Assembly (NCBI RefSeq): GCF_022539315.1
Contig: NC_066338.1
Span: forward strand, 1,674,001-1,738,000
Length of the DNA stretch: 64,000 nucleotides
Direction of reading: 5' to 3'
Origin: Serinus canaria
Taxonomy: Eukaryota; Chordata; Aves; Passeriformes; Fringillidae
Shown here piece by piece: positions 9,257 through 19,600 of the stretch. Numbering within the stretch: position 1 is the first letter of the stretch; each line of letters starts with the position of its first letter. The notes under the pieces were generated by a model, which saw only the letters and a program-made list of their open reading frames with translations, was not told the DNA's origin and searched no databases. The position numbers were made by a program, and so were the translations under genes.

Positions 9257-9274
9257 AAAACAAAAAGAGTGAGA
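9257..9274 (+). other. Polypurine tract of the provirus
   Basis: aaaacaaaaagagtgaga immediately precedes the TG that starts the 3' LTR. It is the expected primer for plus-strand DNA synthesis. The same ending (gtgaga-TG) recurs at 46,223-46,230 in the second ERV. Confidence 0.8.
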
Positions 9275-9661
9275 TGTTGTGGTGTGTGTCCAGTTCCCAA
9301 TTGAGTTATCTCCCCTGTTTTGTATTGTTCTGTGATGATTCCCCTGGTTACAACCCTATACCCAGTTCGATGGTTCAGTCCTGGTTCCCCCTTTCCCTCG
9401 AATGGTATCCTCCCTGTCTGGGCTCGCTGCCAAGCCCTTGTCTCCACCCCTGTTCCCCTGGCAACTGCCCCTTTCCCCTCCTCCAGAGCCCCGTTCATCT
9501 CCTGAAACCCCCCCATCCTTCCAGAAACTTCTCCCTTCCACAGGGGGTGATTGGGCAGGTGCCCTGAGCCCCTCCTTCGTTCGTGTACCACTTGTTGCCA
9601 CCCCTGTCAGTCATGTTGAATTCCCCTCCTCAGTTTCCCCCGATTGGTTATTGTACACCCC

Positions 9662-9669
9662 TTTATATA
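9662..9669 (+). promoter_or_regulatory. TATA box in the 3' LTR, reading into satellite
   Basis: tttatata is identical to the 5' LTR box at 2,586-2,593, with the attgg box at 9,643. If active, transcription from here would run rightwards into the 191-bp array. Confidence 0.6.
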
Positions 9670-9778
9670 CTGCTTCTCCCCCTTTTGTGTTGTCTTTTCC
9701 CGCCTGGTCGCAGCGGCGTCTTTTCCCGCCCCGACGCAGTGGCTCTTTTCCCGCCTGGACGCGGTGGAGGAATGATAC

Positions 9779-9784
9779 ATTAAA
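9779..9784 (+). terminator. Poly(A) signal ATTAAA in the 3' LTR
   Basis: attaaa within gatacattaaaacc, at the same offset as the 5' copy. It is the expected 3' end signal of proviral RNA. Confidence 0.65.
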
Positions 9785-10026
9785 ACCACTGAGCTACACC
9801 GGGCGTGTCAAGACCCTCTTTTCTCTTCGGCTTCTCCGCCTTGCCGCTTCTTTTCGATACTGTTGCTGCTGTCCTGCCGAGGAAGGCGCAGCCCAGACGT
9901 CCCTGACGGATCTGGGTAGGGCCCCCTTAGCTGCTAGCTGCTGTTGTGCTCCAAGCTAGCCCCGGCCGCCTTCCCCCCCTGCTCGGACGGGAGGGAAGTG
10001 CTTTCGACACAGCAGCCGCGGCAGTT

Positions 10027-13000
10027 CAGCACCGAGAACCAGGGTTGGTGCGTCTTGTTTCTCCAGGAAAACGGGCGGTGTTGTTGTTCCAAGGCCTGTG
10101 GCTCTGAGCAGCCTTCTGGCTCAAAAAATTCCGCATTGCGCAGGATGCCTCCCAGGACCAAGCTGGCACCAGTGCCAACTTGGGCTGGTTTGAGAGTGCC
10201 AAGTACCTCCTGAAAACCAACACCTAGAACTAGGGTTGGTGAGTTTTCCAAACCTGGGAAATGGGGCAAAGATTTTGTTCCAGGGCTTGGTACTCGGAGA
10301 AGCCTATTGGCTCCTAAAATTCCGCATTGCGCAGGATGCCTCCAAGGACCAAGCTGGCACCAGTGCCAAGTCAGGCTGGTTTGAGAGTGCCAAGTACCTC
10401 CTGCAGTCTGACACCATGAACCAGGGCTAGTGAGCTTTGTTTCCAGGGAAAGGTGCGGCATTGGTGTTCCAGGGCTTGTGGCTCAGAGCAGCCTTCTGGC
10501 TCCTAAAACTCCGCATTGTGCAGGATGCCTCCCAGGACTAAGCTGGTACAAGTGCCCACTTGGGCTGGTTTGAGAGTGCCAAGTACCTCCTGCAAACTGA
10601 CCCCTAGAACCAGGGTTGGTGCATCTTGTTTCTCTAGGAAAACGGGCGTTTTTCGTGTTCCAGGGCCTGGTACTCGGAGCAGCCTTCTGGCTCAAAAAAT
10701 TCCGCATTGCGCAGGTTGCCTCACAGACCCAAGCTGGCACCAGTGCCAACTTGGGCTGGTTTGAGAGTGCCAAGTACCTCCTGGAAACTGACCCCTAGAA
10801 CCAGGGTTGGTGCGTCTTGTTTCTCCAGGAAAAGGGGCAGCGTTGGTGTTCCAGGGCCTGTGGCTCGGAGTAGCCTTCTGGCTCAAACAATTCCGCATTG
10901 CGCAGGATGCCTTCCAGACGTAAGCTGGCAGAAGTGCCAACTTGGCCTAGTTTCAGAGTGCCAAGTACCTCCTGCAATCTGAAGCCTAGAACCAGGGTTG
11001 GTGATCTATGTTTCCAGGGAAAACGGGCAGCGTTTGTTATTCCAGGGCCTGTGGCTCAGAGCATCCTACTCTCTCCTAAAATTCCGCATTGCGCAGGTTG
11101 CCTCACAGACCCAAGCTGGCACCAGTGCCAACTTGGGCTGGTTTGAGAGTGCCAAGTACCTCCTGGAAACTGACCCCTAGAACCAGGGTTAGTGAGCTTT
11201 TTCCAGGGAAATGGTGCAGTGTTGTGTTGGTGTTCCAGGGCTTGTGGCTCAGAGAAGCCTTCTGGCTCCTGAAATTCCGCATTGCGCAGGATGCCTCCAG
11301 ACCAAGCTGGCACCAGTGCCAACTTGGGCTGGTTTGAGAGTGCCAAGTACCTTCTGCAATCTGAAACCTAGAACGAGGGTTGGTGATCTATGTTTCCAGG
11401 AAAAATTGGCAGCGTTGGTTGTTCCAGGGCCTGTGGCTCAGAGCATCCTACTCTCTCCTAAAGTTCCGCATTGCGCAGGATGCCACCGAGATGCAAGCTG
11501 GCAGCAGTGCCAACTTGGGCTTGTTTGAGAGTGCCAAGTACCTCCTGCAAACTGACACCTAGAACTAGGGTTGGTGAGTTTTCCAAACCTGGGAAATGGG
11601 GCAAAGTTTTTGTTCCAGGGCTTGTGGCTCAGAGCAGCCTTCTGGCTCCTGAAATTCCGCATTGCGCAGGATGGCTCCGAGGACCAAGCTGGCACTAGTG
11701 CCGACTCTGGCTGGTTTGAGAGTGCCAAGTACCTCCTGCAAACTGACACCATGAACCAGGGTTGGTGAGTCTTGTTTCCAGGGAAACGGGCGGTGTTGGT
11801 GTTCCAGGGCCTGTGGCTCAGAGCAGCCTTCTGGCTTCAAAAATTCCGCATTGCGCAGGATGCCTCCCAGGACCAAGCTGGCACCAGTGCCAACTTGGGC
11901 TGGTTTGAGTGTGCCAAGTACCTCCTGCAATCTGAAACCGAGAACAAGGGTTGGTGAGCTATGTTTCCAGGGAAAAGGGGCAGCGTTGGTTGTTCCAGGG
12001 CCTGTAGCTCGGAGCATCCTACTCTCTCCTAAAATTCCGCATTGCGCATGATGCCTTCCAGGACCAAGCTGGATCCAGTACTAATTTGGGCTGGTTTGAG
12101 AGTGCCAAGTACCTCCTGCAAACTGACTCCTAGAACTAGGGTTGGTGAGATTTCCAAACCTGGGAAATGGGGCAAAGTTTTTGTTCCAGTGCTTGTTGCT
12201 CAGAGCAGCCTTCTGGCTTTTAAAATTCCGCATTGCGCAGGATGCCTCCCAGGAACAAGCTGGCACCAGTGCCAACTCTGGCTGGTTTGAGAGTTCCAAG
12301 TACCTACTGAAAACTGACACCTAGAACCAGGGTTGGTGAGCTTTTCTCCAGGGAAATGGGGCAGAGTTTTTGTTCCAGGGCCTGTGGCTCGGAGCAGCCT
12401 TCTGGCTCTTAAAATTCCGCATTGCGCAGGATGCCTCCCAGGAACAAGCTGGCACCAGTGCCAACTTGGGCTGGTTTGAGAGTGCCAAGTACCTCCTGCA
12501 AACTGACTCCAAGAACTAGGGTTGGTGAGTTTTCCAAACCTGGGAAATGGGGCAAAGATTTTGTTCCAGGGCCTGGTACTCGGAGCAGGCTTCTGGCTCC
12601 TAAAATTCTGCATTGCGCAGGATGCCTCCCAGGACCAAGCTGGCACCAGTGCCAACTCTGGCTGGTTTGAGAGTTCCAAGTTCCTACTGAAAACTGAGTC
12701 CAAGAACTAGGGTCGCTTAGTCTTGCTTCCAGGAAAAAGGTGCAGCTTTGCGTTGGTGTTCCAGGGCCTTTGGTTCGGAGCAGCCTTCTGGCTCAAAAAA
12801 TTCCGCATTGCGCAAGACGCCTCCCAGAGGCAAGCTGGCACCAGTGCCAAGTCAGGCTGGTTTGAGAGTGCCAAGTACCTCCTGCATTGTGACACCATGA
12901 ACCAGGGCTAGTGAGCTTTGTTTCCAGGGAAAGGGGCGGTATTGTTGATCCAGGGCTTGTGGCTAAGAGCAGCCTTCTCGCTAATAAAATTCCGCATTGT

Positions 13001-16000
13001 GCAGGATGCCTCCAAGGACCACGTTGGCACCAGTGCCAACTTGGGCTGGTTTGAGAGTGTCAAGTACCTCCTGCAAACTGACTCCTAGAACTAGGGTTGG
13101 TGAGTTTTCCAAACCTGGGAAATGGGGCAAAGATTTTGTTCCAGGGCCTGGTACTCGGAGCAGCCTTCTGGCTCCTAAAATTCTGCATTGCGCAGGATGC
13201 CTCCCAGGACCAAGCTGGCACCAGTGCCAACTTGGCTGGTTTGAGAGTGCCAAGTACCTCCTGAAAACTGAGTCCAAGAACTAGGGTTGCTTAGTCTTGC
13301 TTCCAGGAAAAAGGTGCAGCGTTGCGTTGGTGTTCCAGGGCCTGTGGCTCGGAGCAGCCTTCTGGCTCCTAAAATTCCGCATTGCGCGGGACGCCTCCCA
13401 GAGGCAAGCTGGCACCAGTGCCAAGTCAGGCTGGTTTGAGAGTGCCAAGTACCTCCTGCAGTCTGACACCATGAACCAGGGCTAGTGAGCTTTGTTTCCA
13501 GGGAAAGGGGCGGTATTGTTGATTCAGGGCTTGTGGCTAAGAGCAGCCTTCTCGCTAATAAAATTCCGCATTTTGCAGGATGCCTTCCAGACGTAAGCTG
13601 GCACCAGTGGAAACCTGGGCTGGATTGAGGGTACCAAGTACCTCCTGCAATCTGAAACTAGAACCAGGGTTGGTGAGCTATGTTTCCAGGGAAAAGGGGC
13701 AGCGTTGTTTGTTCCAGGGCCTGTGGCTCGAAGCATCCTACTCTCTCCTGAAATTCGGCATTGCGCAGGATGCCACCAAGATGCAAGCTGGCAGCAGTGC
13801 CATCTTGGGCTTGTTTGAGAGTGCCAAGTACCTCCTGCAAACTGAATCCTAGAACAAGGGTTGGTGAGTTTTCCGACCCTGGGAGATGGGGCAAAGGATT
13901 TTGTTCCAGGGCCTGTGGCTCAGAGCAGCCTTCTGGCTCAAAAATTCCGCATTGTGCAGGGTGCCTCCCAGGACCAAGCTGGCCCAGTGCCAACTCTGGC
14001 TTGTTTGAGAGTGTCAAGTTCCTACTGCAAACTGACCCCTAGAACCAGGTTTGGTGACTCCTTTTTCTCCAGGAAAACGGGCGGTGTTTGTGTTCCAGGG
14101 CCTGTGGCTCTGAGCAGCCTTCTGGCTCAAACAATTCCGCATTGCGCAGGATGCCTCCCAGACGTAAGCTGGCACCAGTGCCAACTTGGGCTGGTTTGAG
14201 AGTGCCAAGTACCTCCAGTAATCTGACTCCTAGAACAACGTTTGGTGAGCTATGTTTCCAGGGAAAGGGGCAGCGTTGGTTGTTCCAGGGCCTGTGGCTC
14301 GGCGCAGCCGCATCTCTCCTAAAATTCCGCATTGCGCAGGATGCCTCCCAGACGCAAGCTGGCAGCAGTGCCAACTTAGGCTTGTTTGAGAGTGCCAAGT
14401 ACCTCCTGCAAACTGACTCCTAGAACTAGGGTTGGTGAGTTTTACAAACCTGGGAAATGAGGCAAAGTTTTTGTTCCAGGGCTTGTGGCTCAGAGCAGCC
14501 TTCTGGCTCCTAAAATTCCACATTGTGCAGGATGCCTCCCAGGACCAAGCTGGCACCAGTGCAAACTTGGGCTTGTTAGAGAGTGCCAAGTACCTTCTGC
14601 AATCTGAAACCTAGAACCAGGGTTGGTGATCTATGTTTCCAGGGAAAACGGGCAGCGTTTGTTATTCCAGGGCCTGTGGCTAGGAGCATCCTACTCTCTC
14701 CTAAAATTCCGCATTGCGCAGGATGTCTCCCTGACCCAAGGTGGGAGCAGTGCCAACTTGGGCTTGTTTGAGAGTGCCAAGTACCTCCTGCAATCTGAAA
14801 CCTAGAACAAGGGTTGGTGAGTTTTACAAACCTGGGAAATGGGCAAAGTTTTTGTTCCAGGGCCTGTGGCTCAGAGAAGCCTTCTGGCTCCTAAAATTCC
14901 TAATTGCGCAAGATACCTCCCAGGACCAAGCTGGCACCAGTGCCAACTTGGGCTTGTTAGAGAGTGCCAAGTACCTCCTGCAATCTGAAACCTAGAACAA
15001 GGGTTGGTGAGTCTTGTTTGTCCAGGAAAATAGGCGGTGTTGGTGTTCCAGGGCCTGAGGCTCGGAGCAGCCTTCTGGCTCTTAAAATTCAGCATTACTC
15101 AGGATGCCTCCCAGACGTAAGCTGGCACCAGTGCCAATTTTTGCTGGTTTGAGAGTGCCAAGTACCTCCTGCAATCTGAAACCTAGAACCAGGTTTGGTG
15201 AGTTATGTTTCCAGGGAAAAGGGGCAATGTTGGTTGTTTCAGGGCCAGTGGCTCGGAGCATCCTACTCTCTCCTAAAATTCTGCATTGCGCAGGACGCCT
15301 CCCAGACCCAAGCTGGCACCAGTGCCAACTTGGCTTGTTTGAGAGTGCCAAGTACCTCCTGCAAACTGACTCCTAGAACTAGGGTTGGTGAGTTTTCCAA
15401 ACCTGGGAAATGGGGCAAAGTTTTTGTTTTAGGGCTTGTGGCTCAGAGCAGCCTTCTGGCTCCTAAAATTCTGTATTGCGCAGGATGCCTCCCAGGACCA
15501 AGCTGGCACCTATGGAAACTTGGTTGGTTTGAGAGTGCCAAGTACCTCCTGAAAACTGACACCTAGAACCAGGGTTGGTGAGTCTGGTTTCCCTAGCAAA
15601 ACGGGGGGTGTTTGTGTTCCAGGGCTTGTGGCTCAGAGCAGCATTCTGGCTCCTAAAATTCTGAATTGTGCAGGAGGCCTCCCAGGCCCAAGCTGGCACC
15701 AATGCCAACTCTGGCTGGATTGAGAGTGCCAAGTACCTCCTGCAATCTGACACCATGGACCAGGATTAGTGAGTCTTGTTTCCTTGGAATAGGGCAGCAT
15801 TGGTGTTCCAGAGGCTGTGGCTTGGAGCAGCCTTCTGGCTCCTAATATTCCGCATACTGCAGGATGCCTTCCAGGACTAAGCTGGCACCAGTGGAAATTT
15901 GGGCTGGTTTGAGAGTGCCAAGTACCTCCTGCAATCTGACACCATGAACCAGGGTTAGTGAGCTTTGTTTGCATGGAAAGGGGCAGCATTGTTGTTCCAG

Positions 16001-16266
16001 GGCTTGTGGCTCGTAGCAGCCTTCTGGCTCCAAAAATTCCGCATTGTGCTCGATGCCTCCCAGGACCAAGCTAGCACCATCGCCAACTCTGGCTGGTTTG
16101 AGAGTGCCAAGTACCTCCTGCAGTCTGACACCATGAACCAGGGCTAGTGAGCTTTGTTTCCAGGGAAAGGGGCAGCCTTGTTGATCCAGGTCCTGCGGCT
16201 CAGAGCAGCCTTCTGGCTCCTAAAATTCTGCATTGTGCAGGATGCCACCAAGGACCAGCTGGCACC
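10027..16266 (+). repeat. 191-bp satellite array, segment between provirus and first solo LTR (about 33 monomers)
   Basis: Monomers run continuously from the provirus to 16,266. Subtypes are mixed: boxes of the form tttccaaacctgggaaatgg (called alpha here) at 10,243, 11,578, 12,528 and 13,106; boxes with ggaaaacgggcg (beta) at 10,064 and 14,073; and the gamma type ending atcctactctctcct at 11,065, 11,447, 12,015, 13,734 and 14,690. The final monomer is split after ggcacc by the solo LTR. No gene or RNA candidate is seen. Confidence 0.95.
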
Positions 16267-16651
16267 TATTACAGGGGTTTTCTGAGGTCTCAGGATGAGA
16301 TAAGAGACGACAACCTTGACTCCATGTATCAGAAGGCTTTGATTTATTATAAATTATATATAAGATATAGAAACTATAATAAAAGTGTAAAGAGAAAGGT
16401 TTCACTAAAAGGCTAAGCTAAGAATAGCATAGGAATGTCTAAACTGAAGTCTTCTCAGCCCGAGACAGGCCGAACAGGTGAATTGGGATAGGCTCTTAAT
16501 TGCAAACAGTTTGACGGGGTCAATCACAGATTTTCCCGTGGCATTCCACAGCAGCAGATAAGAATTGTTTACCGTTGTTCCTGAGGCTTCTCAGCTCTAA
16601 GGAAAGGAAAAATCCTAAGTAAAGGATTTTTCATAAAATATGTTAGCAACA
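16267..16651 (-). mobile_element. Solo LTR copy 1 (385 bp), class II ERV family
   Basis: Read on the minus strand it starts TGTTGCTAACATA, carries AATAAA followed by tcaaagcc near its 3' end, and ends CCCCTGTAATA. The satellite hexamer ggcacc is present on both sides (16,261-16,266 and 16,652-16,657), a 6-bp target duplication as expected of class II integration. No internal ERV sequence is present, so it is a recombined solo LTR. The TG..TA ends are slightly non-canonical. Family assignment rests on the related LTR at 46,229, which has a polypurine tract attached. Confidence 0.85.
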
Positions 16652-19600
16652 GGCACCAGTGCCAACTTGAGCTTGTTTGAGAGTGCCAAGTACCTCCTGA
16701 AAACTGACACATAAAACCAGGGTTGGTGAGTCTTGTTTCTCCAGGACAACAGGCGTTGTTGGTGTTCCAGGGCCTGTGGCTCAGAGCAGCCTTCTGGTTC
16801 CTAAAATTCCGCATTGCGCAGGACGCCTCCAAGAGGCAAGCTGGCACCAGTGCCAAGTCAGCATGGTTTGAGAGTGCCAAATACCTCCTGCAAACTGACT
16901 CCAAGAACAAGGGTTGGGGAGTTTTCCAAACCTGGGAAATGAGGCAAAGTTTTTGTTCCAGGGCTTGTGGCTCAGAGCAGCCTTCTGGCTCTTAAAATTC
17001 CTCATTGCGCAGGATGCCTCCCAGGACCAAGCTGGCACCAGTGCCAACTTGGGCTGGTTTGAGAGTGCCAAGTACCTCCTGCAAACTGACACCATCAACT
17101 AGGGTTGGTGAGTTTTCCGAACTTGGGTAATGGGGCAAAGATTTTGTTCCAGGGCCTGTGGCTCTGAGCAGCCTTCTGGCTCAAACAATTCCGCATTGCG
17201 CAGGATGCCTCCCAGGACCAAGCTGGCACCAGTGCCAACTTGGGCTGGTTTGAGAGTGCCAAGTACCTCCTGAAAACTGAGTCCAAAACGAGGTTTGGTT
17301 AGTCTCACTTCCAGGGAAAAGGTGCAGCGTTGCGTTGTTGTTCCAGGGCCTTTGGCTCAGAGCAACCTTCTGGGTCAAAAAATTCAGCATTGCGCGGGAC
17401 GCCTCCCAGAGGCCAGCTGGCACCAGTGCCAAGTCAGGCTTGTTGGAGAGTGCCAAGTACCTCCTGCAGTCTGACACCATGAACCAGGACTAGTGAGCTT
17501 TGTTTCCAGGGAAAGGGGCGGCATTGGTGATCCAGGGCCTGTGGCTCTGAGCAGCCTTCTGGCTCCTAAAATTCCGCATTGTGCAGGATGCCTCCCGGGA
17601 CTAAGCTGGCACCGGTGCCAACTTGGGCTTGTTTTAGAGTGCCAAGTACCTCCTGCAAACTGACCCCTAGAACCAGGGTTGGTGCGTCTTGTTTCTCCAG
17701 GAAAACGGGCGTTGTTGGTGTTCCATGGCCTGTGGCTCAGAGCAGCCTTCTGGCTCAAAAAATTCCGCATTGCGCAGGATGCCTTCCAGACGTAAGCTGG
17801 CACCAGTGCAAAATTAGGCTGGTTGGAGAGTGCCAAGTACCTCCTGCAATCTGACACCATGAACCAGGGTTAGTGAGCTTTGTTTCCAGGGAAAGGGGCA
17901 GCATTGGTGATACAGGTCCTGTGGCTCAGAGCAGCCTTCTGGCTCCTAAAATTCTGCATTACGCAGTAGTCCTCCATGGACCAAGCTGGGACAAGTGGAA
18001 ACTAGGGCTGGCTTGAAAGTGCCAAGTACCTCCTTCAATCTGAAACCTAGAACCAGGTTTGGTGCGCTTTCTTTCCAGGGAAAGGGGCAGCATTGTTGAT
18101 ACAGGGCCTGTGGCTCAGAGCAGCCTTCTCTCTCCAAAAATTCCGCATTGCGCAGGATGCCTCCCAGGACCAAGCTGGCACCAGTGGAAACTTGGGCTGG
18201 TTTGAGAGTGCCAAGTCCCTCCTGCAAACTGACTCCTAGAACTACGGTTGGTGAGTTTTTCAAACCTGGGAAATGGGGAAAGGATTGGTTCCTGGGCCTG
18301 TGGCTCAGAGCAGCATTGTGGATCATAAAATACGGCATTGCGCAGGAGGCCTCCCAGGACCAAGCTGACAGCAGTGCTAACTCTGGCTGAATTAAGAGTG
18401 CCAAGTACCTCCTGCAAACTGACTCCAAGTACCAGGGTTGGTGAGTCTTGTTTCTCAAGGAAAACGGGCAGTGTTTTTGGTGCTCCAGGGCTTGTGGCTC
18501 GGGGCAGCCTTCTGGCTCCTAAAATTTCGCATTGTGCAGAATGCCACAGAGACGCAAGCTGGCACCAGTGCCAACTTGGGCTGGTTTGATAGTGTCAAGT
18601 ATCTCCTGCAATCTGAAACCTAAAACCAGGGTTGGTGAGCTATGTTTCCAGGGAAAAGGGGCAACGTTGGTTGTTTCAGGGCCTGTGGCTTGGAGCATCC
18701 TACTCTCTCCTAAAATTCCGCATTGTGCAGGATGCCTTCCAGGACTAAGCTGGCACCAGTGGAAACTTGGGCTGGTTTGAGAATGCCAAGTACCTCCTGC
18801 AATCTGACACCATGGACCAGGGATAGTGAGTCTTGTTTCCTGGAAAAAGGACAGCATTGGTATTCCAGGGCCTATGGCTCAGAGCAGCCTTCTGGCTCAA
18901 AAAATTCTGCATTGCGCCGGACGCCTCCCAGAGTCAAGCCGGCACCAGTGCCAACTTGGGCTGGTTTGATCGTGCCAAGTACCTCCTGCAATCTGACACC
19001 ATGAACCAGAGCTATTGAGCTGTGTTTCCAGGGAAAGGAGCAGCATTCGTGATCCAGGGCCTGTGGCTCAGAGCAGCCTTCTGGCTCCTAAAATTCCGCA
19101 TTGTGCAGGATGCCTCCCAGGACCAAGCTGGCACCACTGCAAACCTGGGCATTTTGAGAGTGCCAAGTACCTCCTGAAAACTGACGCCTAGAACCAGAGT
19201 TGGTGAGTCTTGCTTCCAGGAAAATGGTGCAGCATTGCGTTGGTTTTCCAGGGCTTGTGGCTCAGAGCAGCCTTCTGGCTCCTAAAATTCCGCATTGTAC
19301 AGGATGCCTCCCAGGACAAAGCTGGCTCCAGTGCCAGAACTAGGGTTGGAGAGATTTCCAAACCTGGGAAATGGGGCAAAGATTGTGTTCCAGGGCTTGT
19401 GGCTCAGAGCAGCCTTCTGGCTCCTAAAATTCTGCATTGCGCAGGAGGCCTCCCAGGCCCAAGCTGGCACCAGTGAAAACTCTGGCTGGATTGAGAGTGC
19501 CAAGTACCTCCTACAAACTGACACTATGAACCAGGGTAGGTAAGTCTTGTTTCCAGGGAAAACGGGCAGCGTTGCGTTGGTGTTCCAGGGCTGTTGGCTC

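Larger units (their letters stand above)
2199..10026 (+). mobile_element. Class II (ERVK, betaretrovirus-like) provirus, env-less and frame-broken
   Basis: A 7.8-kb LTR-flanked provirus is inserted in one 191-bp monomer. The order is 5' LTR, tRNA-Lys-like primer binding site, leader with splice donor, gag, dUTPase-protease, pol, a short non-env region, polypurine tract and 3' LTR. Class II assignment rests on four visible points: a dUTPase-like segment fused ahead of the protease, a pol frame overlapping pro in the -1 frame, a Lys-type primer site, and a GPF/WGRGYACV integrase tail. The LTRs differ at about seven positions in 750 (hand count), implying recent insertion, but coding regions change frame many times. 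No exact target duplication is seen: the left flank ends ccctat and the right flank begins cagcac or gttcag. The monomer phase nevertheless continues across the insertion, so this is a simple insertion into one repeat unit. Confidence 0.95.
9275..10026 (+). repeat. 3' LTR of the class II provirus
   Basis: It starts TGTTGTGG, keeping the canonical TG, and matches the 5' LTR at about 99% (hand count). The terminal ggcagtt at 10,020-10,026 is also present in the 5' LTR before the primer site. Satellite resumes after a few ambiguous bases (cagcaccga) with gaaccagggttgg, the direct continuation of the monomer interrupted at 2,198. Confidence 0.92.
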
